64,000 bases of DNA from Sphingomonas sanxanigenens DSM 19645 = NX02 (GTDB lineage Bacteria; Pseudomonadota; Alphaproteobacteria; Sphingomonadales; Sphingomonadaceae), in NCBI RefSeq assembly GCF_000512205.2, contig NZ_CP006644.1, positions 4,540,501-4,604,500 of the forward strand, written 5' to 3'. The notes beneath the pieces were generated by a model, which did no database searches, was not told the origin of the DNA, and saw nothing but the letters and a program-made list of their open reading frames with translations. Within the stretch, counting starts at the first letter, position 1. Each line of letters begins with the position of its first letter. Below are positions 29,206-37,382 of the stretch, piece after piece. The position numbers and the translations under genes are program-made.

Positions 29206-31320
29206 ATGACGATCGTCACGATTTCGATCGCGTGCGGATTGCTCGCCGTGATCTACGGCTTCATCACGTCACGACAGGTGCTGGCGGCAAGCCCCGGCAC
29301 CGAGGCGATGCAGGATATCGCCGCTGCCATCCAGGAAGGCGCGAAGGCCTATCTCGGGCGGCAATATCGTACCATCGCGGTCGTCGGCGTCATCGTCGCC
29401 ATCCTTATCGCGATCCTCCTCGGGCCGATCTCGGCGATCGGCTTCGCGATCGGCGCGCTGCTTTCGGGCGCGACCGGCTTCATCGGCATGAACATCTCGG
29501 TGCGCGCCAACGTCCGCACCGCAGAGGCGGCGCGCCAGTCGCTGCAATCGGGGCTGACCGTCGCGTTCCGCGCGGGCGCGATCACCGGCATGCTGGTGGC
29601 CGGCCTCGCGCTGCTCGCGATCTCGGTCTTCTTCTGGTACCTGACCGGTCCCGCGGCGCACGCCCCCGACGAGCGCATCGTCATCGACGCGCTGGTGGCG
29701 CTGGCGTTCGGCGCATCCCTGATCTCGATCTTCGCGCGGCTCGGCGGCGGCATCTTCACCAAGGCCGCCGACGTCGGCGCCGACCTCGTCGGCAAAGTCG
29801 AGGCGGGCATCCCCGAGGACGACCCCCGCAACCCGGCGGTGATCGCCGACAATGTCGGCGACAATGTCGGCGACTGCGCGGGCATGGCCGCCGACCTGTT
29901 CGAGACCTATGTCGTGACGATCGGCGCGACGATGGTGCTGACCGCCCTGCTGGTGCAGACCGGCGGCGAGCAGCTGATGGCGTTGATGTCGTTGCCGCTC
30001 GCGGTCGGCGGCATCTGCGTGATCACCTCGATCATCGGCACCTATTTCGTGCGGCTCGGATCGAGCAATTCGATCATGGGCGCGCTCTACAAGGGCTTCA
30101 TCGCCACCGCTTTGCTGTCGATCCCGGCGATCTGGTACGTCACCCGGCAGACGCTGGGCGATCTCGACGCGGTGATCGGCGCCGGGCTGGACGGCGCCGG
30201 CGGCTTCACCGGCATGGACCTGTTCTGGTCGATGATGGTCGGCCTCGCCGTCACCGGCCTGATCGTGTGGATCACCGAATATTATACCGGCACCAATTAT
30301 CGCCCGGTCCGCAGCATCGCCAAGGCGTCCGAAACCGGCCACGGCACCAACGTCATCCAGGGCCTCGCGATCAGCCTGGAGGCAACCGCGCTGCCGACGC
30401 TGGTGATCGTCGTCGGCATCATCGTCGCCTATCAGCTCGCGGGGCTGATCGGCATCGCCTTCGCCGCCACCGCGATGCTGGCGCTGGCCGGCATGGTCGT
30501 CGCGCTCGACGCCTATGGCCCGGTCACCGACAATGCCGGCGGCATCGCCGAGATGGCGGGACTGGACGACAGCGTCCGCGAAAAGACCGACGCGCTCGAC
30601 GCGGTGGGCAACACCACCAAGGCGGTGACCAAGGGCTATGCGATCGGCTCCGCCGGTCTTGCGGCGCTGGTGCTGTTCAGCGCCTACACCACCGACCTCA
30701 AGGAGTTCTTCCCCGATCTGGAGGTGAGCTTCAGCCTCGAAAATCCCTATGTGATCGTCGGCCTGCTGCTGGGCGCGCTGCTGCCCTATCTGTTCGGCGC
30801 GATGGGGATGACCGCGGTCGGCCGCGCCGCCGGCGACGTGGTGAAGGATGTGCGCGAACAGTTCGCAAGCAATCCCGGCATCATGGATCGCACCAGTCGC
30901 CCCGATTATGCCCGCACCGTCGATCTCGTCACCAAGGCGGCGATCAAGGAGATGATCGTGCCGTCGCTGCTGCCGGTGCTGGCGCCGATCATCGTCTATT
31001 TCGCGGTGACGGCGGTGGCGGGGCAGGCCAATGGCTTCGCCGCCCTGGGCGCGCTGCTGCTGGGCGTGATCGTTTCCGGCCTGTTCGTCGCGCTCTCGAT
31101 GACCTCGGGCGGCGGCGCGTGGGACAATGCCAAGAAATATATCGAGGACGGCCATCATGGCGGCAAGGGATCGGAGGCGCACAAGGCGGCGGTGACCGGC
31201 GACACGGTGGGCGATCCCTACAAGGACACCGCCGGGCCGGCGGTTAACCCGATGATCAAGATCACCAACATCGTCGCGCTGCTGCTGCTCGCGGCCCTGG
31301 CGCAGGGGGCGGTGGGGTGA
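29206..31320 (+). CDS. hppA: Membrane-bound proton-translocating pyrophosphatase
   Basis: 704 aa with about 16 transmembrane segments. The substrate loop [20 protein letters not shown] with DNVGDNVGD and the C-terminal [18 protein letters not shown] are intact. The region [18 protein letters not shown] carries Lys and Thr at the positions that mark K+-independent H+-pumping enzymes. It hydrolyses PPi and pumps H+ at the inner membrane. RBS GAAGGAAG upstream of the ATG. Confidence 0.95.
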   Translation: MTIVTISIACGLLAVIYGFITSRQVLAASPGTEAMQDIAAAIQEGAKAYLGRQYRTIAVVGVIVAILIAILLGPISAIGFAIGALLSGATGFIGMNISVRANVRTAEAARQSLQSGLTVAFRAGAITGMLVAGLALLAISVFFWYLTGPAAHAPDERIVIDALVALAFGASLISIFARLGGGIFTKAADVGADLVGKVEAGIPEDDPRNPAVIADNVGDNVGDCAGMAADLFETYVVTIGATMVLTALLVQTGGEQLMALMSLPLAVGGICVITSIIGTYFVRLGSSNSIMGALYKGFIATALLSIPAIWYVTRQTLGDLDAVIGAGLDGAGGFTGMDLFWSMMVGLAVTGLIVWITEYYTGTNYRPVRSIAKASETGHGTNVIQGLAISLEATALPTLVIVVGIIVAYQLAGLIGIAFAATAMLALAGMVVALDAYGPVTDNAGGIAEMAGLDDSVREKTDALDAVGNTTKAVTKGYAIGSAGLAALVLFSAYTTDLKEFFPDLEVSFSLENPYVIVGLLLGALLPYLFGAMGMTAVGRAAGDVVKDVREQFASNPGIMDRTSRPDYARTVDLVTKAAIKEMIVPSLLPVLAPIIVYFAVTAVAGQANGFAALGALLLGVIVSGLFVALSMTSGGGAWDNAKKYIEDGHHGGKGSEAHKAAVTGDTVGDPYKDTAGPAVNPMIKITNIVALLLLAALAQGAVG

Positions 31321-31361
31321 GGTCTCAGTCGTTCAAGGAATAATGCGATAATGCCCCCTCT

Positions 31362-31487
31362 CCGTTCGCCCCGAGCGCGGTCGAGGGGCCGTCGAGCCCA
31401 GCCGAGACGGCTTGGGGCCCCGCTCCGAGCGGGTCTCGGTTCTCGGCTTCGCTCGAACTATCCCTCGACTTCGCTCGGGACGAACGG
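31362..31487. repeat. REP-like imperfect inverted repeat
   Basis: Arms of about 26 bp at 31362-31388 (CCGTTCGCCCCGAGCGCGGT...) and 31462-31487 (its near-complement, ending CTCGGGACGAACGG) flank a 70-nt GC-rich centre, which itself contains GGCCCCG/CGGGTCTCGG dyads. It lies in the 319-nt hppA-infA gap. It has the look of dispersed extragenic palindromes of alphaproteobacteria and may also end the hppA transcript. Confidence 0.65.
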
Positions 31488-31639
31488 AGTTGAGAGACAG
31501 TAGACGCGAGGTGATTTGGGCCAAGCATTGGCCCCCACCCTACCCCGTTGGATAGCGCCAGTGGCATGTGTGCCGCCGGCCTTTCCTTTTTGACGATCAG
31601 GCGCTAAGGCGGCGCGATTTTCCGACAATCAGGATTTGC

Positions 31640-31858
31640 ATGGCCAAGGAAGAACTGCTCGAAATGCGCGGACAGGTTGTGGAGCTTCTCCCCAACGCAA
31701 TGTTCCGCGTACGCCTTGAGAATGATCACGAGATTCTCGGGCACACCGCCGGCAAGATGCGCAAGAACCGCATTCGCGTGCTGGTGGGCGACGAGGTGCT
31801 GGTCGAACTGACCCCGTATGACCTGACCAAGGGCCGTATCACCTATCGCTTCAAGTGA
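31640..31858 (+). CDS. infA: Translation initiation factor IF-1
   Basis: 72 aa, S1-like OB fold; [20 protein letters not shown] and [20 protein letters not shown] match the family throughout. First gene of the conserved infA-maf-RNase G-yacG run. Confidence 0.97.
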   Translation: MAKEELLEMRGQVVELLPNAMFRVRLENDHEILGHTAGKMRKNRIRVLVGDEVLVELTPYDLTKGRITYRFK

Positions 31859-31901
31859 CCGGCCGCGGCCGGACGCCGGCCGCGCCTCGGGAGGACAGCC
31901 G

Positions 31902-32477
31902 ATGCGCCTGATCCTCGCTTCCGCATCGCCCCGCCGGCTGGATCTGCTCGCGCGGATCGGGCTGACGCCCGATGCCGTCGATCCTGCGGATATCGACGAG
32001 ACACCGCTCAAGGCCGAACTGCCTGCGGATTATGCGCGCCGCATCGCCGCCGCCAAGGCCGCGGCGGTGGCGCCGCGCCATGCCGGCGCGCTGGTGCTTG
32101 CCGCCGATACCGTCGTCGCCGCGGGCCGCCGGATCCTTCCCAAGGCGGAGGATGAGGCCACCGCGCGCCGCTGCATCGAACTGCTGTCGGGCCGCCGCCA
32201 CCGCGTGCTGAGCGCGGTGACCCTGATCGACGCCACCGGCACCGCGCGCCATCGCCTGTCCACCACCACCGTCACCTTCAAGCGGCTGACCGCGCGGGAG
32301 GTGGATGCCTATGTCGCCGCCGGCGAATGGCACGGCAAGGCCGGCGGCTATGCGATCCAGGGCAGCGCCGAGGCGTGGGTGCGGATGCTGGCCGGCAGCC
32401 ATTCCGGCGTCGTCGGCCTGCCGCTCTACGAGACGCGCGCGCTGATCGAGGCGGCAAGCGGGTCGGCGCTTGGCTGA
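31902..32477 (+). CDS. maf: Maf family nucleotide pyrophosphatase
   Basis: 191 aa. N-terminal LILASASPRRLDLLARIGL (the Maf signature), ADTVVAAGRRILPK with the acidic catalytic site, and GGYAIQGSAEAWVRMLAGSHSGVVGLPL near the C-terminus. A house-cleaning hydrolase of non-canonical or pyrimidine NTPs. It overlaps the RNase gene by 8 nt. Confidence 0.93.
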   Translation: MRLILASASPRRLDLLARIGLTPDAVDPADIDETPLKAELPADYARRIAAAKAAAVAPRHAGALVLAADTVVAAGRRILPKAEDEATARRCIELLSGRRHRVLSAVTLIDATGTARHRLSTTTVTFKRLTAREVDAYVAAGEWHGKAGGYAIQGSAEAWVRMLAGSHSGVVGLPLYETRALIEAASGSALG

Positions 32478-33471
32478 GTGGCTCTACGAGGCCGGCATCG
32501 GTGAGAACCGCGCCGTGCTGGTGGAGGACGACGCGATCGTCGAGGCGCTGATCGAGCGCGAAGGCGCCGGACTCTCCGCCGGTGCGATCCTGCCCGCGCG
32601 GCTGACCGAAATCGTCATTCCCGGCCGCCGCGGCATCGCCACCGCCGAAACCGGCGAACAGGCGCTGGTCGAGCCGCTGCCGCCCGGCGTGACGCAGGGC
32701 GCCACCTTCCTGGCCGAAGTGACGCGCGAGGCGATCGGCGAGGCGCGCCGCGCCAAGCTCGCCAAGCTGCGCGCCGCGCCCGCCGATGCGACGGCGCGCC
32801 CCGCCCCCACGATTGCCGAGCGCATCGCGGCGACCGGCGCGCGCGTCACCCGGCTGACCGGTCATGGCCCCGACCGCCTCGAAGCCGTCGGCTGGTCCGA
32901 ACTGCTCGAGGAAGCCGCCACCGGCGAGATCCGCTTCGTCGGCGGCGCGCTCGATGTCGCGCTCACCCCGGCGATGACCTTGATCGACGTCGACGGCCAT
33001 CTGCCGCCCGCCGCGCTGGCGGTAGCCGGCGCGCACGCCGCGGCACAGGCGATTCGCCGCCACGGCATCGCCGGCTCGATCGGCATCGACCTGCCGACCG
33101 TCCCCGACAAGGCGGCGCGCCTCGCCGCCGCCGAAGCCTTCGATTCGGCGCTGCCGCAGCCGTTCGAGCGCACTGCGGTCAACGGCTTCGGCTTCCTCCA
33201 GATCGTCCGTCGGCGCACGCGCCGTTCGCTGCCCGAACTGCTCCAGCGCGATCCGGTGCGCGCCGGCGCGCTCGCGCTGCTGCGCGCCGGGGAGCGCGCG
33301 CAGGGCGCCGGCGCGCGGACGCTGGTGGCGGCGCCGGCGGTGATCGCGCTGATCGCGGCCGAATCGGCGTGGACGGCGGCGCTTGCGCAGCGCACCGGCA
33401 CCGCCATCGCCTTGCGGGCAGAGCCGGCGCTCGCCATATCGGCATTCTATGTCGAAACCGAGCACCCTTAA
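32470..33471 (+). CDS. Short ribonuclease E/G family protein
   Basis: 333 aa, shorter than RNase G (about 490). The TTG start at 32470 overlaps the end of maf. N-terminal AEWLYEAGIGENRAVLVEDD is the RNase E/G opening, a weak S1 region follows, and the catalytic-site analogue reads TLIDVDGHLPPAAL with IGIDLPTVPD later. The CPxC zinc-link of RNase E is absent. Shortened forms of this kind occur at this locus in sphingomonads (general recollection), so it is probably functional. Confidence 0.82.
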   Translation: MAEWLYEAGIGENRAVLVEDDAIVEALIEREGAGLSAGAILPARLTEIVIPGRRGIATAETGEQALVEPLPPGVTQGATFLAEVTREAIGEARRAKLAKLRAAPADATARPAPTIAERIAATGARVTRLTGHGPDRLEAVGWSELLEEAATGEIRFVGGALDVALTPAMTLIDVDGHLPPAALAVAGAHAAAQAIRRHGIAGSIGIDLPTVPDKAARLAAAEAFDSALPQPFERTAVNGFGFLQIVRRRTRRSLPELLQRDPVRAGALALLRAGERAQGAGARTLVAAPAVIALIAAESAWTAALAQRTGTAIALRAEPALAISAFYVETEHP

Positions 33472-33658
33472 GCGCCGCAAAGGCTGCCCGCTGTGCGGCG
33501 CGCCGGTAAGCGCCGATCACAGCCCTTTCTGCAGCCAGGGCTGCCGCGACCGTGACTTGCTGCAGTGGCTGGGTGAGGGATATCGCGTGCCCGGCGACTC
33601 AGCCGATCCCGACGGTCGGGAAATTGATACGGATGGGCTGGACAACCGGTTGGATTGA
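33449..33658 (+). CDS. yacG: DNA gyrase inhibitor YacG, zinc-finger protein
   Basis: 69 aa. Four-Cys zinc site CPLCG and CSQGC, with the family tail GWLGEGYRVPG (here WLGEGYRVPGDS). The ATG at 33449 lies inside the end of the RNase gene (23-nt overlap). Homologues bind GyrB and inhibit supercoiling. Confidence 0.92.
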   Translation: MSKPSTLKRRKGCPLCGAPVSADHSPFCSQGCRDRDLLQWLGEGYRVPGDSADPDGREIDTDGLDNRLD

Positions 33659-33693
33659 CCTCTATAGGCCCGCTTCCCGCTCGTCAGGGCAGG

Positions 33694-33769
33694 GCCCGGG
33701 TAGCTCAGTTGGTAGAGCATGCGACTGAAAATCGCAGTGTCGGCGGTTCGACTCCGTCCCCGGGCACCA
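33694..33769 (+). tRNA. tRNA-Phe (GAA)
   Basis: 76-nt cloverleaf: acceptor GCCCGGG/CCCGGGC, D-arm GCTC/GAGC, anticodon stem TGCGA/TCGCA with loop CTGAAAA (anticodon GAA at 33727-33729), T-loop TTCGACT, and an encoded CCA at 33767-33769. Confidence 0.97.
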
Positions 33770-34149
33770 TCTTCCAGACCCTGATCGATAGCGCGTTTTG
33801 CGGCCCCTGAGCGGGTGGGCAGTCGCGCGTCCGCCGACGTCTTCCTCCCCCACGCGCCGCCTCGAACCCTTGTCGCGTCGTCGGAACATCGATTCGAACG
33901 CGAGCGTCGTGAAGCGGACGGGTCCGTCGTCGGGCGCCGCCCCTTTCCATCGGAAAGCCCGCCCCTTCGGCGCGCGCTGCGGCACCGTCTTCAACGCGGT
34001 TGCTGCCGCGAAATTCATGCGCGGGGGGCGGGTATCATCGGCGACGGGAATCGTTTGAAACGTCCCGAAACGCGGCTATGCGCGGTCGGGCCGCCGGGCG
34101 GGCGACGTTGTGCGCCGCCCGCCGATCATCGCGGTTTTCCTGAAAAATT
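33770..34149. other. Intergenic region between tRNA-Phe and prophage boundary
   Basis: 380 nt. Open frames exist on both strands, but the ones covering the tRNA give the well-known spurious peptide (ESNRRHCDFQSHALPTEL) from antisense tRNA reading. No gene, terminator or promoter supported. Confidence 0.5.
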
Positions 34150-34195
34150 TGGTCGGGGAGAGAGGATTCGAACCTCCGGCCCCTGCCTCCCGAAG
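34150..34195 (-). other. Prophage attachment site: 3' fragment of tRNA-Pro (CGG)
   Basis: On the minus strand this reads, from 34195 to 34150, the anticodon loop TTCGGGA (anticodon CGG), the 3' anticodon stem, the T-arm (GGAGGTTCGAATCCTCT), the acceptor strand CTCCCCG, A and CCA. The 5' half is missing: the sequence beyond 34195 does not pair. This is the signature of tyrosine-integrase insertion into a tRNA 3' end. The orientation means the element lies to the right and the intact tRNA is at its far, unseen end. Confidence 0.8.
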
Positions 34196-34252
34196 ATAGG
34201 GGTTGGCTTTGTTTTCCGCGCTTTTCGGCGCTAGCGGCGCCGGAACGCACGC

Positions 34253-34267
34253 GAACATGGCTGGAAC
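34253..34267. promoter_or_regulatory. LexA-type SOS box (GAAC-N7-GAAC)
   Basis: GAAC ATGGCTG GAAC, i.e. GTTC-N7-GTTC on the minus strand, the direct-repeat operator of alphaproteobacterial LexA. Located 120 nt before the first rightward prophage gene. A third GAAC at 34243 is 6 nt away and off-spacing. Confidence 0.45.
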
Positions 34268-34331
34268 GTAACGGGGATATCGGCCAGTTTCACCGGAGAC
34301 GCACCGGAGCAATATTGCGCGCCTACTTCTG

Positions 34332-34346
34332 GAACAAACGCGGAAC
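34332..34346. promoter_or_regulatory. Second LexA-type SOS box (GAAC-N7-GAAC)
   Basis: GAAC AAACGCG GAAC, directly upstream of a plausible -10 (TATAGG, 34351-34356) and 41 nt before the ATG at 34387. The box would sit in the spacer of that promoter, the position expected for LexA repression. Confidence 0.55.
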
Positions 34347-34386
34347 ATGGTATAGGCTGGGGCCTGTCGATTCGAAGGAGGCGAGC

Positions 34387-34656
34387 ATGCGCCGTTCGCG
34401 CAGCCGGGCCCAGCCGCGGCCCCCGATCATCATCCCCGGCGCCGAGCACGCGGGCAAGGCGAACCCACGCCTGGCGGCCGTGATCGATCACTATCGGGAA
34501 TCCTATACCGGGCTGTCGCAGATGCTGGGCCGACCGAAGACCTACCTGGGCGAGCATGTCCGCCGCGGGCGTCCGGCGCGGCTCACGGCGGCGGAGATCG
34601 ATTCGCTTGCCCGCTACCTCGGCGTGTTGCCGGAAGACATCGGCGAGGCCGCCTGA
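34387..34656 (+). CDS. Small HTH-like DNA-binding protein of the prophage
   Basis: 89 aa. Basic N-terminus (MRRSRSRAQPRPP) followed by a helix-turn-helix-like segment YTGLSQMLGRPKTYLGEHVR, then LTAAEIDSLARYLGVLPEDIGE, a layout seen in phage regulators. RBS AAGGAG 6 nt before the ATG. Preceded by two LexA-type boxes and overlapping the next gene by one nucleotide (TGATG). Its role (repressor, Cro or anti-repressor) is inference. Confidence 0.6.
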   Translation: MRRSRSRAQPRPPIIIPGAEHAGKANPRLAAVIDHYRESYTGLSQMLGRPKTYLGEHVRRGRPARLTAAEIDSLARYLGVLPEDIGEAA

Positions 34657-35072
34657 TGTATCGCATTGCCCGCCGCGATCTGGAGATCCTGATCGGCGTC
34701 ACGCTCACCACCCTGCCCCGGCCGGTGAAGAGCCGGATACGCGAGCGGCAGGGCTGGAACTACGAGGCGGAGTTCATCCGCCTGGTGTGCGACAAGCTCG
34801 ACAACCCGAGCACGTGCGTCGTCTCATCGGACAGGGTTGCCACGGGCGGCTACGGTCGGCCGGGGCGGTTCGGGGAAGATGAGCCGGCGCCGCCCGAATA
34901 TCACCCCTTCCGCAAGCCGTGGCATCTGCCCGCGGCGCCGGCGCCGGCCGGGATCGAGGGGGAGTTGCCGGCGCTGTCGGACGAGGCCCTTGTCGCGCGA
35001 TGGAGCACGGTCGATTGGCCCTCGGCCGAAGCGGACATCCTGACCGCCGAGATGGAGCGGCGGCAGCTGTGA
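34656..35072 (+). CDS. Hypothetical prophage protein (138 aa)
   Basis: Not recognised. Starts MYRIARRDLEILIGVTLTTL, contains a Pro-rich middle and an acidic helix near the end (LSDEALVARWSTVDWPSAEA). Coupled to the HTH-like gene (TGATG). Likely SOS co-regulated with it. Confidence 0.6.
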   Translation: MYRIARRDLEILIGVTLTTLPRPVKSRIRERQGWNYEAEFIRLVCDKLDNPSTCVVSSDRVATGGYGRPGRFGEDEPAPPEYHPFRKPWHLPAAPAPAGIEGELPALSDEALVARWSTVDWPSAEADILTAEMERRQL

Positions 35073-35111
35073 CTCTCGCCATTGCCGCGCGGTAGTGATA
35101 TTGATACATAG

Positions 35112-35234
35112 CCCCCAGCTTCGCGGTCTAGGGTTCGCCTCCGAATAATCGCGCCAGTGGATTCCCACACGTACAAATGGGAGGCTGGGGGAATCGGCTT
35201 TCGACCCGGCGAGCGTTGGAGCGCCCGCCGGGTC
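35112..35234 (+). ncRNA. Candidate structured leader or small RNA
   Basis: Three perfect complementary pairs nest or follow each other: CCCCCAGC (35112-35119) with GCTGGGGG (35185-35192), inside it TCCCA (35164-35168) with TGGGA, and then ACCCGGCG (35205-35212) with CGCCGGGT (35227-35234). It ends 27 nt before the start of a 48-aa ORF, so it could be its 5' leader. No known RNA family recognised. Confidence 0.3.
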
Positions 35235-35261
35235 TGACCACAACCGTGTTGGAGCACGACC

Positions 35262-35408
35262 ATGGCTGAACTTCTTCTACATACCTTCGCGCCGCCATCA
35301 CAGATATTCGTTCCGGTGCGAGCCGATGGCACGTTGCTTCCCGATAACGTCCTATGTAGGGAAGCAGCAGCGGGCAAAGGCCAGCAGGTCTCGTTGCGCC
35401 GAGTGTAA
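35262..35408 (+). CDS. 48-aa prophage ORF
   Basis: MAELLLHTFAPPSQIFVPVR start, one Cys, ending QQVSLRRV. GGAG 7 nt before the ATG. No family recognised. Less GC-rich than the surrounding genes, suggesting an accessory origin. The following 35409-35540 holds only a 36-aa open frame without support. Confidence 0.45.
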   Translation: MAELLLHTFAPPSQIFVPVRADGTLLPDNVLCREAAAGKGQQVSLRRV

Positions 35409-35562
35409 TCGGCGCTGATGATTTTTATGATCCAGATGGCTTCCATCGTCAAGGAATGCGCTCTCGGCCATAGCAAACACAGGATCCAGCAGCCGCGTGG
35501 GTCGTGGTCCTCACCGTCCTTAAAATGAGATACGGATGCCAGATGGAAGGCCCGAACATTAT

Positions 35563-36855
35563 CTACAGGGTCGCGGTAGCGCCCTCACGGCTGCACAGAG
35601 AGGGGTCCTTCCATCTGGTGTCCGCCCGTTCGACGAACGGACGGTACTCGGTTCCCGTCTTGATGACGGCATGCGCAACGCGCGCCATTTTGGCGGTGAG
35701 CGCGGTCATCGCCTTGCGACGGCGATCGGGGTCGTTGGGATACCCGGCGACATAGCGCCCCAGCTTATCGCGGAAGCTGTTGTCGCGCTGGCGGATCGCG
35801 ACCTGCGTCGCCATCCAGAATGTACGCCGCAACCGGGCATTGCCATACTTTGACAGCTTGGTCCGACCGCGGAACATACCGGACTGACAGGTAGCGAGGT
35901 CGAGGCCACAGAACTTGAGAAACTGGCGATGATGGCTGAAGCGGCGCAGATCACCGGCCTCGGCAAGGATCGTCAGGGCATTGATCGGTCCGATGCCTGG
36001 GATCATCCGCAGAAGCTGATAATCGCGGTTCGCGGCCAGCGCGTCATGGGCGATCCGCTCAATCTCATTGCGTTGTTGGATCAGGGTACGAGCCTGAGCG
36101 ACGACCATGCGGAACATCGTGATCGCAGTGGAATCCTCGTCAATCGGCAGCGCGATCGATGCAGAGGCGGTCTCATAGATATCGTTGACTACCCGGGCCT
36201 TGGAGACCTTGCGACCGATCAACGGCCAGGCCTGTTCAGTGAAGGCTTCGCGGCCGATCGAGATGATGCTCCCCGGCGTCGGGAAACGTTCGATCAGCGC
36301 CAGGAACCAGTCAGACCGGCTGTTGCCGGCGAAACGCTCGATCTCCGGGAAATACAGCGGCAGGTAGTGGGTCAGGATCCTATGCCAGGCCTGGGTCTTC
36401 GCCTTTGATATGGCTTCATGCGTCTTCGACATCTCCTGCAGATCGTTGATACCGGCTGCCAGCGGATCGACATAGCGCTGGGTCGCACCGATCCTCAACA
36501 TATGCAGGATCACTTGCGCGTCCTTGGAATCGTTCTTGTCCCAGCCATTGTGCAGCGCTTCGCGCGTCCGGGCCAAGGCGACCGACGAGATCAGGCGCAA
36601 CTCAAACCCGGCGGACAGCAATCGATGCGCCAGCGTGCGGTGATAGTTGCCAGTCGCTTCGAAACCGACAATCACGGGCTTGCCAATGATCGTCAGATCG
36701 TCGGCCAGGCGATCATAATCCGCCTTCGTCGCCATCACTGTCATGCGGCGCCGGCGGCCGCCCTCCGGTCGTTCAAGCAGAACTTCCTGGCGGTGCTTGG
36801 ACATATCGATGGCTACCAGCACGGCGTCGGCGGGAGTAGAACTGCGCTTGGTCAT
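35563..36855 (-). CDS. IS110-family transposase
   Basis: 430 aa. N-terminal DEDD_Tnp_IS110 RuvC-like domain with acidic residues in VLVAIDMSKHRQE, VIVGFEATGNYHRTLAHRL and NDSKDAQVILHML. C-terminal transposase_20 domain with MIPGIGPINALTILAEAGD, FCGLDLATCQSGMFRGRTKLSKYGNARLRRTFW (the Ser-containing region). Full length, no frameshift, so probably active. These enzymes use an element-encoded bridge RNA to choose target and donor. Confidence 0.93.
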   Translation of the reverse strand: MTKRSSTPADAVLVAIDMSKHRQEVLLERPEGGRRRRMTVMATKADYDRLADDLTIIGKPVIVGFEATGNYHRTLAHRLLSAGFELRLISSVALARTREALHNGWDKNDSKDAQVILHMLRIGATQRYVDPLAAGINDLQEMSKTHEAISKAKTQAWHRILTHYLPLYFPEIERFAGNSRSDWFLALIERFPTPGSIISIGREAFTEQAWPLIGRKVSKARVVNDIYETASASIALPIDEDSTAITMFRMVVAQARTLIQQRNEIERIAHDALAANRDYQLLRMIPGIGPINALTILAEAGDLRRFSHHRQFLKFCGLDLATCQSGMFRGRTKLSKYGNARLRRTFWMATQVAIRQRDNSFRDKLGRYVAGYPNDPDRRRKAMTALTAKMARVAHAVIKTGTEYRPFVERADTRWKDPSLCSREGATATL

Positions 36856-36920
36856 GATCGGTCAGTCTCCAAAGGGTTGAGTCGACAACTTCACTTTAGA
36901 GACCTGCTGACCGGTCATGG

Positions 36921-36995
36921 CCGCCTTGATGAAGTCTGCGGGCGCTACGCGCCCTTGCCTCCATCAAGGCAATCCGGCCTTCAACAGGCCGCTTC
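36921..36995 (-). ncRNA. Candidate IS110 bridge RNA segment
   Basis: The non-coding end upstream of the transposase ATG is strongly structured: GCCTTGATG (36923-36931) pairs with CATCAAGGC (36962-36970), enclosing the hairpin GGGCGC-TAC-GCGCCC (36940-36954); an adjacent hairpin CGGCCT-TCAAC-AGGCCG covers 36975-36991. IS110-group elements encode their bridge RNA in this end. Boundaries and guide loops were not assigned. Confidence 0.4.
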
Positions 36996-37016
36996 CCAAT
37001 GTGCTACGGAGGCGAC

Positions 37017-37097
37017 GTGATTGGCACGTTTTTCACACCGGAGATGGCTGCGCGCGTTGCTGACCTTCTCAATAGTGATGCCGGGTTGCGCCCATGA
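37017..37097 (+). CDS. Very small or truncated ORF after the IS
   Basis: 26 codons from a GTG at 37017 (VIGTFFTPEMAARVADLLNS). GGAGG is 4 nt upstream, and the stop overlaps the next ATG (ATGA). It may be the surviving 3' end of a gene cut by the IS110 insertion. Low support. Confidence 0.3.
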   Translation: MIGTFFTPEMAARVADLLNSDAGLRP

Positions 37098-37381
37098 CCC
37101 CGATCGAGCGGGCGGCGCGGGCAATATGCGTCAGATATGGATACGATCCTGACAGCGATGACGAGGTCGGGCTCGGCGAGGATGGGCATGTTAACTGGAA
37201 CATGTTTGAGGGAGACGCCCGCGCCGTTTTCGCCGTCGTCCAATCTGAAATTGCCGACCTCGCCTCTGGTGCGGAGCAGATGGTTGAGATGGAGGGCAGT
37301 CGCGACGCGCAGATTGCTGTCGATACCTATCAGCGTGTGGACGAGTGGTTTGACGAAGCGCTGGCGGTGCGCGGCGGCTGA
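37094..37381 (+). CDS. Hypothetical acidic prophage protein (95 aa)
   Basis: MTPIERAARAICVRYGYDPD start, then NMFEGDARAVFAVVQSEIADL; acidic, helical, a type common in phage genomes. Last rightward gene of the accessory region; it converges on the late operon. Confidence 0.6.
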   Translation: MTPIERAARAICVRYGYDPDSDDEVGLGEDGHVNWNMFEGDARAVFAVVQSEIADLASGAEQMVEMEGSRDAQIAVDTYQRVDEWFDEALAVRGG

Positions 37382-37382
37382 T

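Larger units (their letters stand above)
35535..37010 (-). mobile_element. IS110-family insertion sequence (approximate ends)
   Basis: Transposase gene 35563-36855 plus non-coding flanks of roughly 30 nt (3' side) and 150 nt (5' side). IS110 elements have no long terminal inverted repeats and make no clear target duplication, so the ends cannot be fixed by eye. The insertion is within the prophage accessory region. Confidence 0.6.

Noticed and set aside
29269-31182. Long minus-strand frame opposite hppA
   Set aside because: His/Asp/Arg-rich antisense of the pyrophosphatase; no domain recognised.
33662-34018. Minus-strand ORF reading ESNRRHCDFQSHALPTEL
   Set aside because: This is the familiar spurious translation of the antisense strand of a tRNA (tRNA-Phe at 33694-33769).
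34076-34348. Minus-strand ORF ending near GGSNPLSPTKFF, and a plus-strand ORF with GERIRTSGPCLPK
   Set aside because: Both are reading-through artefacts of the tRNA-Pro fragment and its flanks.
34198-34386. Retron, CRISPR or toxin-antitoxin system in the prophage accessory region
   Set aside because: No reverse transcriptase, repeat array or toxin-like pair is visible here; only the small HTH-like protein and unknown proteins.
35413-35523. 36-codon ORF left of the IS110 element
   Set aside because: No ribosome-binding site and no similarity; could equally be the remnant of an interrupted gene, but nothing supports this.
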